Shown here one piece after another: positions 23,801-35,800 of a stretch of 64,000 nucleotides of DNA; position 1 is the first letter of the stretch, and the number at the start of each line of letters is the position of its first letter. This DNA comes from Trichobilharzia regenti. Taxonomy: Eukaryota; Platyhelminthes; Trematoda; Strigeidida; Schistosomatidae. The DNA lies in assembly GCA_944472135.2 (NCBI GenBank), contig OX235263.1, positions 32,417,379 to 32,481,378 of the forward strand, in the 5' to 3' direction. The position numbers and the translations under genes are program-made. The notes beneath the pieces are model-generated. The model was given only the letters and a program-made list of their open reading frames with translations. It had not been told where the DNA came from and made no database searches.

Positions 23801-26800
23801 AGTAATTCATAGTTAGGCAGAGATTAAAGCCTATTGATTTTGTCCAAACATTTTGGGATGCATACAAATAATCCAAAATGCTTCTATCGCTTTTAATAAC
23901 CTTAAATTAGAATTATACGAAACAAAAGAGAAGCGGTCATCAATATTGATTTTGTGACCTGACATTAATAGATGCTTTGTAATGAATTATAATGGATTTC
24001 TACTTAGATTAAATACATTTAGGTTTTCCATGTCACTTAATAACCATTTAGGAATATGTTCATTTCGATGACACTGAAATATTCCATTAGTTCTACCTAT
24101 ATATGTGTCACCGCAACTGCATGTGAACTTGTAGCTACAGTGAGAATTAGAGTCCACGGAATTTCATCCTTTAATTGTAGGCACAAGAATCAAAGCGTAG
24201 AATATTCGCTTGATAGCTGATCAAAACCTTTGAGCTGTCAGTTGCATGGTTTGTTCACCCTTGACTGGTAGTTTATTACTCCTTTGTCTCACACCTCTGC
24301 TCACTATTTCTATTATGCTTTTCTTGTACTTTCTTCTCTTGCTTCGCGTGCTACACGGAATGTGGCGACTTGAACTTCCGCACATTTGTGCAATGTTCTA
24401 TGTCGAAAACAGACAGACAGACAGTTTAACGGAAATAGCTGTCTTTGATACAGAAACTGTCTTTTCAAGGGGTAGTCTGTCCTTACTGCGGCATCCGGTG
24501 AAGTTTTCAAGGTAACCATTATCCATAAAACTGAATGTATGTACCGTAGCTTATCCATTAATGTGTCACTCGCGCAAATTTTGAAGGTCCTTGAAAACAA
24601 CCATTTCACTAAGGGACTTTTATGCTGGATAAGAACAAAACTGTCGAAGTTAAGATGCTGTCAGCCCCATCTCTGTTTTCGAAATATGGATTGCTTAACT
24701 GTTCCGGCATCCCTTCTAGTCATTGAAATGTAAGCGTGGAGGGGGCCAGTACTATTTACATTCATTAAATATCAGTAATTTCAATCCCTCAATTTTTATT
24801 AATATTAAAATTTTGGTTTTGCTTATTTCTTTCTCTTTTTCAAAAGTAATGAATTGGGTGTTGGAAAGACGCTCTTCGCCGGTGGAATGGCAGGTGTCTT
24901 CAACTGGGTGGTAGCTATTCCTCCAGATGTTTTAAAATCTCGTTTACAGAGTGGTATGTGTATTTCACGTTGAATTACAAATTTTCATGTATCATGGGTT
25001 ACTTTGAGATGGCATAATTGTGTCGTATTTAAATTCGTTACAGAAACAAAACGTCGAACAGCAACTAAGCATATTCTTAGCTTAGATGATGTAATAAAAA
25101 TATTAGCAAAGTATGAGGAATTGATGCAGTCATATAAGTAATATGGTTGGAGTTTCTAAATGATATTACTTTCTTTGTAACGTAAACTTATCTGTTTTAC
25201 CCAATTTCCCTTACGTCTCATCATCAAGCTCTGAATATCTTAACTACTGTTCGACATTTGTCTTCTTAACGAACTTAGATATGCTAAGTGTATTCACTTT
25301 GGTTGGTCAGGCTATAAATAGTGTATGGGATACTGGTGAAATAAAGTGAATCATTTTTATCCAGTCCCATGTGTTATTATTCCCATATTCTAATCTGTCT
25401 GTCTGTCTGTTTTCGACATAGAACATTGCACAAATGTGCGGAAGTTCAAGTCGCCACACTCCGTGTAGCACGCGAAGCAATAGAAGAAAGTACAAGAAAA
25501 GCATAATAGAAACAGTGAGCAGAGGTGTGAGACAAGGGAGTAATAAAGAAAAACAAAGCAGTTTCATTGAAGATCATAAGTCACAGGGAGTGGATGCATC
25601 TGCGCCACTGAGAACGATTTTGAGCCATGTCACCAATTGTTTCCAACCATAGATTTTTACCGTCCCGGGGACCCCAGCCTGGAAGTCTACACCTTCCTAC
25701 GTGGCTTAGACCAACTGTTGTGGATTTCATTGACTGATGCCAAGTTTTTGTTTGACCGCCGCTAGCTTTTTTCCAGCCTGACCCTATATCCGCTAACATA
25801 GCTCGTCGAGGGAGGCGATGACTTGGCATACGTAACACACTCCTATATTTGTCAAACTCTATTAATTCTCTCCACTCATCTTCTTGTCTACCTCTGTGTG
25901 CTATTTGGAACGTGGCAACCCGAACTGCTGCACTTCGGTGCCAAGTTCTATGTTGAATCCAGACAGACAGACAGACGTAACACATGTCCTAACCATCTCA
26001 GTCGATTGATTTCCCCTGTTTACCTAGCACTCGACGCCTAACCTCCATGTTGCTCACCTTATTATGCCACTTTACACGGGAAATAGAACGCAGGCACCTA
26101 TGATCAAAGGCAGCTAGTCTTTTCATGTCTTCCACTCTCAGTGGCCAGGTCTCACAACCATAAAGGAGGACGGAGCGGACTGATGAGCAGTACACCCGCC
26201 CTTTGGTCGATAGTCGAACATCTCGTCTACGCCAGAGACGGCGTAAACTAACGAATGCGAAACGAGCCCCTTGTATTCGTGCTGAGATTTCGTCAGAGAT
26301 CAGCCCGTTGGGGCTGATGGTACTTCCCAAATAAGTGAAGCGGTCAACGTGCTCTACCACTTCACTTCCTATTTTTAAACTAGGCGTCGATGTAGTCCTG
26401 TCCAGTCCTGTAACATCATCTTGCATTTGGCGGGAGCGAATCGCATGTCAAACATTCGTAGATTGCTGTTCAAGGTGTTTAGAAGACTCTGAATTTTGTC
26501 AGCGTCTTCGCCTAGAAGGACTATATCGTCTGCATATTCCAAGTCAACGAGATTATTCCCAGGTAGCAAGTCAATCCCTGAATCGCTGAAGTCACTTAGG
26601 GTTAAGTCCATTAACACATCTATGATGAAGTTGAATAGAAAAGGAGATAATGGGCATCCTTGACGGACACCACTGGTCGTCATCAGTTCAGATGACAGCT
26701 CGCCGTAAGCCCTCACCTGGCTGTATGAGTACGAGTAGAGTGCCTTAATCAGTGCAATATATTTTCTTGGAATTCCCTTTACAGCCAAGCATCTCCAGAG

Positions 26801-29800
26801 AACTTCCCGATCGACAGAGTCGAATGCTGCCTTTAGGTCAAGAAATATAATGACTGTTGGACGCCGGTAGGAATGCCTATGTTCTAGAATCTGTTGGAGG
26901 GTGAAGATATGATCAATACACCCTCTTCCTGGTCCGTTCAGCTATACAGCATAAATACGGCTATCCACAGGGATCCAATCAAGTAGGGCTTTTTCTGCTC
27001 TAATGCTTAATGCTATCCCTACACCTGAAAGTCTTCACTAACTAGCCGAAGAACCTCATGATACCCGTAGAGTGGGTTTTGCAGACCCACCTTGTTGGCC
27101 AGGTGGGTGTCTTGTAAATACGACATACATCCATGGCTTCAGATGCCGGAGTTCTAGCTAGTGAAACCTTGTTGTGCAATTCGGCTAAGGGTTCTGACTT
27201 TAAATGTTCTAATATGAAGTTGGCAGAGTAATTTTAAGAGACTATCAGTTATGTTTTTCCGTATCTCGTCTCTATTTGTGTTCTCATACAGAAGATTAGA
27301 GCCCTGTCTCTGAGACAATATTAGCAGTAGAAGGAAAACAAGGTTATGAAAGTGATAGAGTTGACTGTGGGAGATAGTCAGAAAAGTTTTGTTTGCTTAT
27401 GGAAGTGTGTGGGCGGTTATTGCTTCCTCATCGCCCACAGTATGGAAGTTGGTTTTTCCTTTGGGCACCTGGGACAGCAGGATCATTAGCGCGGCGTAAC
27501 CACAGAACCCAGGGGACAACTACTTGAGGAGGACCACACGTGGTCTGTTTAAAGTGGACTTTGGAATTGCTTTGGTGTTAAGATCTTAACACTAGAGTCA
27601 ACGTTTACTAAACCCCACTCTCCAGAACTGAGAAGCAACATAGCTGGCGCACCGGTCATCTGAGAGGAGCACCTCACTACTGTTACGTTTCTGTTCGCCA
27701 GCAGTACAAATTTGCCTCCAACATAGTGTAAATAACGTAGATTACGATGGTAACTGCATTTGGTCTAATCGCTATCTAACTATTTCTTCTACGGTAGGAC
27801 CCGCAAGAACATTCATTACCCTCGACGGATAGCTGCTAACTTGATATGATTGTCAGGCTTGCTTACCATGAAGACCCAACGAACTACACTGGATGGAATT
27901 AAAGTGACTAGAATTTGTTTAATTTCACATAGAGCATGCTGTTTGGTATGAATAATACTATCCGCAAATTTCAAGTAACTTACCCAAACCTCAGAAGTTA
28001 TCAACGAAAATGCTTCATCCATCATGAATATAAGTCTCTCTTAAGGCGGCTTCCTTTGTTAGTCTGCCAAATTTCAGGATAGTGACATAAGCATATTGCG
28101 TAAAACTTGCATACGTCAATATAACCCATTACCCAGTGGCTGAATACTCTAGGAGCTTGCCTTGTAACCGGAAGGCCCTGGATTCGAAATCCGATTGGTG
28201 CGTACTGCCAATGAGTCCCAAACTAGGACGAAACAGCTGTCCAGTGCTCCTTGGTTTTCAGTACTCCTCTAACTGGTATCAATCCGTTATTGAACTTGAA
28301 ACAAATCAAATCCTTACAAAGAAACTTACATGTTAGGCTTTAATCAGCGTAAAAATGTTTAATAAATTAGAATTGAATTATTTATTTGACATACTATTTC
28401 ACCGATGGTAATAAACACATATGACGCAAGTGCAATTAGTGTTCGTGTTTGTTTTTATCTATCAGGTGTAAAACTAAATTCGTAATTTCTCAAATTATCT
28501 ATTTCATATATTTTAGTATTGACAAATTGAACAAAACATATATCATTTATAAATTCTGGTGGATTTATAGGCATTACAATTTGTAACACTTTGTTTAACA
28601 GTTTCCAGTTCCACCTGTATAGATATAAAAACTGTTATTCTTCGTGTGCGTTGTATATTTTACCTATTCAAGGGTGTGAATTTTTATACTTCTTTCATAT
28701 GTTGTCCACCTTCACAGTGACAGACTTAAACACACCACCGATCTCTCAAAACGTTAAAATTACCACTGTATTTTGTTATCATGAAGAGAATTTCTTGAGT
28801 AAATTAAAGTATTTGTGGTACAGACTAGTCCAATGGTACTTACATTTACTTGACGTTAGTATTTTTAATGTGCCTCGTAGGTTGACTGGTAGAATACTCA
28901 TGACCCGGATCCGATTCCAGGTGGACGCACTCCTAAACCTTGCTTAACCTGTAAGCCCGGCAAAAAGCGCAGGTTGGGCGGGATGTGAGGCTGGTGACCT
29001 CACTTCGTAAAAATAAACACCACTGCTACCGAAGCTTTAAGAATCAAGCTTGAATCCCTATGTTCCACTCGGAATGCATTTCTGCAGTGCTGTAGCAGCA
29101 ATGCATACAGCCACAGTAGATTGTTGGCTGGTATACTTCCTGGGGAAAGTAATTCCTGATACATTGAGAGTTAACATGGTCTCCTTTAAATTAATGAAGA
29201 GTTTGAGCGTTGAAAACACTCACATTGTGACTTTATGATATACTTTTCTTATAGATTTAAATAGTCTCCAACAGTATGATTCATATTTACTGATTAAGGC
29301 ACTCTACTCGAACTCAAGCAGCCAGGTGATGGCTTATGGCGAGTTGTCATCTGAAGTGGTGACGACTAGTGGTGTCCGTCAAGGATGCCCATTATCCCTA
29401 ATTCTATTCAATTTCATCATAGATGTATTAATGGACTTAACCCTAACTCACCTCAGAGACTCAGGGTTCAACTTACTACCGGGGAATAATCTCGTTGACT
29501 TTGAATATGCAGACGATATAGTCCTTTTAGGCGAGGACGCTGACAAAAGCAAGTCTTCTGAACACCTTGAGCTGCAATCTACGAATGTTCGGCATGCGAT
29601 TCGCCCTCACCAAATGCAAGATGATGTTACAGGACTGGACCACACTGACTCCTAGTTTAGAAATAGGGAGTGAAGTGGTAGAGCTGGTTGACCGCTTCGC
29701 TTATTTGGGAAGTTGCATCAACCAGCGCCAACCGGTTGATCTCTGATGAAATCTCAGTACGGATACAGAAGGGTAGTTTCGCATATATCAGTTTATGCCG

Positions 29801-32800
29801 TCTCTGTAGTAGACGTGATATCCAGCTATCGACCAAAGAGCGGGTGTACTTATTTTATTTTTGATTACAGCTTGATTCCACACTGTATTTTTGGTACAAG
29901 TATGGAATTTTCAGCATGGATATCGGTAGCCCAAATTTTGCAGGCCGACCATAGATATCAGGTGTGCGTCGGCACGGGATCGAACCTCGGATCATGTGCA
30001 TGGTTGGCGAGAGTTCTTACCACTGTGCCACCGACTGCTCATCAGTCCGCTCGTCCTCCTTTATGGCTGTGAGACCTGGCCATTGAAAGTGGAAGACATG
30101 AAAAGATTGGCTAGCTGTCTTTGATCATATGTGTCTGCATTCTATCTACCGTGTAAATTGGTATAAAAAGGTGAGCAATATTGAGGCTAGGCGTCGAGTG
30201 CTGGGTAAGGGGGGAAATCAATTGACGAGGCCGTGAAATTACATTGACTGAGATGGTTAAGACATGTGTTACGTATGCCTAGTCATCGCCATCCTCGATG
30301 GGCAATGTTAGCTGACATGCGGTCATGTTGGAGAAGAGTCAGTGGTGGTCAAACCAAAATATAGCTTCATCAGTCAATGAAATCCACAACAGTTAGTTTA
30401 AGCCACGTAGGGAAGTGTAGACTCTCGGGCTGGTTGGTATCCTCGGGACGGTAAAATTCAGTGGTTGGAAACAATTGGTGAGATGGCTCAAAATCGTTCT
30501 CAATGGCTGGTGCAGATGCATCCGCTCCCTGTGACTTATGATTTCCAATGAAACTATATTGTCCTTCGTTATTACTATTCCTTTGTCTCACACCTGTGTT
30601 TACTGTCTCTATTATGCATTTCTTCTACTTCTTCTGTGGCTTTGTGTGCTACAAGGAGGGAGTGTGGCAACTTGAACTGCCGCACATCGGTGCAAAGTTC
30701 TATGACGAAAACGGACAGAACAGATAGGATTCATATTCTTTGTGAGGAAATAAGACTGACCACTTAGGTCTAGAAATACCAACCGGAAATGACAAATATA
30801 AGAGAATAGTTACTTCATGTTGTTGATTTAAGTTGGTGATTGTCAACTGGGTTTCAAACACTGTAGAAATTTCGTTTCTTGACTATCATTAGCACAAAAG
30901 TTGATATTTTGAGGAACGGAAAAGGACTTAGTATGTTGTATAAATGCCGATAGGAGAGGATATCCGTCTGAAGCTAAATATTTCTATGGAGAGAGTTATA
31001 CCTTTCCAACAATAATGTTTTCGAAAGCTGTCCAGTATTATTAGTGATTGACAGAAACGGAATCAGGTATTAACATTACATTTAGAAAAATCTAAGGTGT
31101 TCCTAAAATTTGAGAGATTTTATATAATAACTTCGAAATAGATGATTCAGTGCCTTTACCACGTCAGTCCATATATTGATTGATACTAAATTGTCTACAT
31201 GTTACTGGTATTACGCATGTCGAGCCAGCACATTCCTTGACGAGAAATATTAGCTGACACAGGGTTAGGTTGGGATGGGCAAACCAGAACCTGGTACTAG
31301 TCCATGGAGTCTTTCATAGTCGGTCTGATCTACACATAAGGAGTCTTGGGGTTGGTAAGAACCAATGGCTCCGGAGACCATTGATGATATGGCTCAGAAT
31401 AGTTCTCAATGTAACATAGTCCACAAATTTGTGCATAAGTGCTTTCCCATGCATTTGAAATCTCACGTGAACAAATCCAATATGCTGTTTACAAAATGTA
31501 GCTCACATTTCAATGTGACTTCAATGCATCATTTCAGAACTTAGATGTACAAAATGATAATTGATTTGAGAATCAGCTGACTAGATTTATATATGTCACT
31601 TCAATTACCAAGATTTAAGCAATAATTGATGTGCTCATCCTTCAAATAATATTTCTGCTTTGTACTCTGATGCATAGATTACGGTGATTACATATTGCTC
31701 TACACCAGTTGCGCATAACTTAAAAAAATCTCCACACCCAACCACACTCAGTATAACACCCAAAATCAGTCTGTTGAAATGATAGCTGAGTTGGTAATTT
31801 CTTTGGAATCAGTGACATTGATAATTGATGATAATTGTAACTATAACCCAATTCCTCTTTACTACTTGTTCTATGTGTGAGAAAAAAGAAACAATCGCTT
31901 GATTGAACCACATTAAGTTTGATAATGTTATTACTTATCGTTACTTTACTTTACTTTACTTCGGCTGTCTCCTACGGGAGGATGAGCCGGCTTCATGAAC
32001 GTCTTGAATCATCGCTGCCCAGGCGCGGCAATTTGTAAGAGAGTTCATGAAGTTTCATGGGAATTTGGTACGAGTGATGTCCCCAGAATCACTCGGCCTT
32101 TTGTTTGAGAGTGCAGCTCTAGCCTTTACACAACCAAGTGTGACCTACAAGGCAGTAGGAGTGGAGTAGGGGGTCCACTAACCATTGGCAGCCGGTGACC
32201 GGAGTTCGGTTCATACGCCTTTTTGAATGGGGCCAGACATCCAGGACATCCAACAAGCCCTTTGTCCATACGTCTGCCGGTGAGCTCCAGTGAGCTTCAT
32301 ACGCCAGTCGTTGGAGGTTTGGAATCAGGGTTTAGCCATCTCCCCTAGACTGTCATCCAATGGACAGTCAACCCGGTGGAGAGCGCCGGGCATCCGCTTT
32401 CGCCCTCTCACTTTGGTGAGAAACACCTCCGCCACGTGAAGGCAGTGAGTAGGACTTCCTCAGGAGAGACTATGTAAGACGCCCGGTCATATGGGAGCAT
32501 TTCAAGAGGTGTGCGGAGGGGTGGCCAACCCTCAGCGCAAGGCACCCACCCCCGACCATCCTGAGGCTTACCGTACATGTTACAAAATCATTGTGATTAA
32601 AATAACTAAGGCGTGTGTTGATTATTGATAAGCTAAGCATTACATACACATTTATACAATTGATTAAGTAGTTAATTGTCCTTAGTTGAAAAGAGTGTAA
32701 GTGTAATGTAAGGGCGTTACTGATAGTGGTGGCCGAACTGTTAGGAGTTTTATTCTCTTACTCAAATTTTATTTTTATTTTTTTCCTTTACGTCCCCCAG

Positions 32801-35800
32801 TGGAACATAGAGCTTCAAGCTAGTGGCTTCAAGTTTCTGTAGCAATGTTTAATTTTACACGATGGGGTTGCTAGCCTCGTGCCCAACCTTTCCTCTTTAC
32901 CAGCATTATTTATGGCTTATTGAGGTAAAGGAGTGCATCCGTGGCCGGGGATCGAACCCCGGACCATGTATGTGCATGGTCGGCGAGCGTCCTAACCGCT
33001 GTGCCACCGACGCACCTTACTCAAATATGTTCTGTGTAATTGCTACTCAGACTTTTAAATAATAGATTCTCCATTAGTCAGCAGTTTAGCTTCGCATTTG
33101 TTCACGCGCATATTTGATTTATGTAGATGCCACAATAGGTCTTCTTTCGAAAGTGTATCAGCTGAAATAAATAGCAGTAGACGACAAAGTGGAAAAAGTT
33201 GAAAATAGTAGGTTTTCATCTCGTAGCATTGACTTCTAACTGACAAAGAATGACAAACTAGCAGTCCATGACTATCAGTGATTCTCTATCTGACGTTCTA
33301 TAATGGGATTCTATCCAGAAAGAATTGATGAAATCCTAAGATCTATTTACTTGGATATGCAAATTCCTTCATATATTCAATTATAGATAGAGCATATGAC
33401 TTGTTCAGCATTGAAATTGACCAACGTACATGAGATTGTTACAGATTTTAGTGGGAAACAAATTAACCTTTCACTCATATGCTATTATGGACAAGCAACA
33501 TGATTGCGTGCAATAACGTTGGGATTGAAATACGATAAGTTTGGGATGCTGACACTGGACACACACAATGAACATGAATACCGCTCGACTACTCCAATAA
33601 CATTATGCGATAACCACCTGTTTCCCTTACCCCTCTCTGCTTTAACCAGAACATACAACGGCGTGACTTCCCCGGGGGGGGGGTCGCGGGTCCCCCCCAC
33701 CCTTAACCTATCGTTAACCTCTTGGACCCCTCGGGGGGGTTTTTTCAGGAGGGAAAGGCCGCTCTTCCGTTTCTGATGGGGATGGCTAAACCCTGATTCC
33801 AAACCTTCAACGACTGGCGTATGAAGCTCACCAGCAGACGTATGGACAAAGGGCTTATTGGATGCCCTGGATGTCTGGCCCCATTCAAAAAGGCGTATGA
33901 ACCGGACTCCGGTCACCGGCTGCCAATGGATAAGTGGACTCCCTACTCCACTCCTACTGCCTTGTAGGTCACACTTGGTTGTGTAAAGGCTAGAGCTGTA
34001 CTCTCAAACAAAAGGCCGAGCGATGATGGGGACATCACTCGTACCCAATTCCCATGAAACTTCATCAACTCTCTTACAAACATTCGAGATGTTCATGAAG
34101 CCGGTTCATCCTCCCGTAGGAGATAGCCGAAGTAAAGTAAGTAAGTGACTTAGAAGCTATATTTATCCTTTTAAGAAAGTAAGAAGTCAATCAATCCAAA
34201 GAAACAGTGGTATATATCGATTTATATGTGGCTGATGGCGTTGCAAGAATGAAGATAGCTAGTAAGGATATTTCCTGGCCAAGGACATAGACATGAGTGA
34301 AAGTATCCAGACTACCTTGATCCATTCTCAACATAAGCATATGACATACACATATGACTACACATTAAATGAGTAGTAACCGCTTTTCTATTCTAGATAA
34401 AGCAAAAATGTAGTATCATACTGTGTTGTTCTGAATTGAAATAAGCATCTGTTGGCTGATATTTCGTGGTGGGTAGTAAAATATATTTTTGTCCATGTAA
34501 TTTACGAAATTCGGGGTGGGGTGGGAGGGAGTCATTTAGTTCTGTTTGAAATTCACCGACTGTTTTTTGAATTCTTATTCGTCGTTAGAATGGAACGCGC
34601 AAATCCTTGTCTTCTGTTGTTGCTTCTAATAAGCTTGCTGAACAAGTATCATTCAAAATTTCAAGTAATGAGGGAAGCTGGGTAAAACATAAAGATTTTC
34701 TCATACCTATACTTAAAAGGTGGTTGCACTTGAAACATTTATCAAATATTATTTTTCAAGTGTTGGTTGGTAGGGATTTAACTGGTTATGGGTTCGACCA
34801 CGAGTTTGACATCAGTTGTCGAACCATTGGGAAACCAAGAAGTACAGAATAGCCATTTCGTATCCGCTCAGGACCCTTCATCAGTGCAGACTTACTGGAG
34901 TTCGAACCCAATTTTGGCAGAGGTTGCAATCCATGGGCCATTGAATCGGGTCTCAGTGTCTGAATGGCTTATGAGCTCTTCTTCTAATCGGAAGGGCATG
35001 GATTCGAGAGTCGGTGGGTATGTACTGCAGAAGAATCCCAAACTAGGACGGAAGAGACGTCCAGTGTTTTTCAGTGGTTCTCTAGCTCACGTCAGCTCGT
35101 GATCAGATATTATTATATCGCTGTATTAGATACCATGTTGCTTAGATGTAAATTTGAGATATCTACTGTCTTGGGTAACATGTCTTTTATTATTGTACTG
35201 GTTGGAGCCTTCATGTAATTATATTTGTGGTGCTTAATTGAAATAATTTACTTCGATGAATACATCTTCTTTCTTTACAGCCCCTGAAGGCACCTATCCA
35301 AATGGCATTCGATCAGTATTCTCTGAACTTATTGCAAGAGAAGGATTTTTCGCTCTCTACCGAGGAGTCACTCCTGTTATGCTTCGTGCATTTCCTGCAA
35401 ATGCGGTAAGCTTATTCATTTTTGCTTTATTTTTGATCATTTCCCACTAACCTTATAAATTACACACCATGAATATCCTCTTAGTAGTAAATATCCTTCA
35501 TTGTTTAGCACGATAATGGCAACTTTGCATGCACAGTTATGCTGCTTTGTCTCCCTGTTATGTGTAGAAGAGGATATTATAATGTTTTAGTATTTCGTAA
35601 ATGGTTCCCTGTTCTCTGCCACTTTTACGAATAGACAGTAGGGCATTGTGACTTTATTTATAACTACCAATGTTCTCTTAGCTTTGGGGTGGTGTTACAC
35701 TTCATGGTGAGGATCAAAGCAGTCGCGAAGTGTTTTTTTGACTGCATAGTGTAGCAAACGCCAAAACAGACTTTCCAGCTGTATAAAAATATTGATAATA

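Larger units (their letters stand above)
25388..27230 (-). mobile_element. RTE-like LINE, minus strand, internally deleted
   Basis: Sense order on the minus strand: an endonuclease end fragment at about 27060-26950 ([14 protein letters not shown]), a direct join to reverse transcriptase motifs ([15 protein letters not shown] near 26860-26810), then the catalytic core and C-terminus. The 3' region ends in a CTGT/CAGA tail at 25395-25410. The internal join suggests a deletion between endonuclease and polymerase. A 136 bp nested insertion sits at 25840-25975. Confidence 0.8.
29289..30728 (+). mobile_element. RTE-like LINE, 5'-truncated, plus strand
   Basis: The copy starts within the reverse transcriptase ([16 protein letters not shown]), keeps [10 protein letters not shown] and [12 protein letters not shown], then frameshifts. 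It continues through the C-terminal and 3' untranslated phrases to a short CAGA-like tail near 30715. A family A SINE is nested in it at 29851-30035. Confidence 0.8.

Noticed and set aside
35256..35450. Separate 64-aa frame ending in a hydrophobic run
   Set aside because: Only 35281-35405 is coding (exon 7). The hydrophobic end is intron sequence after the gtaagc donor.
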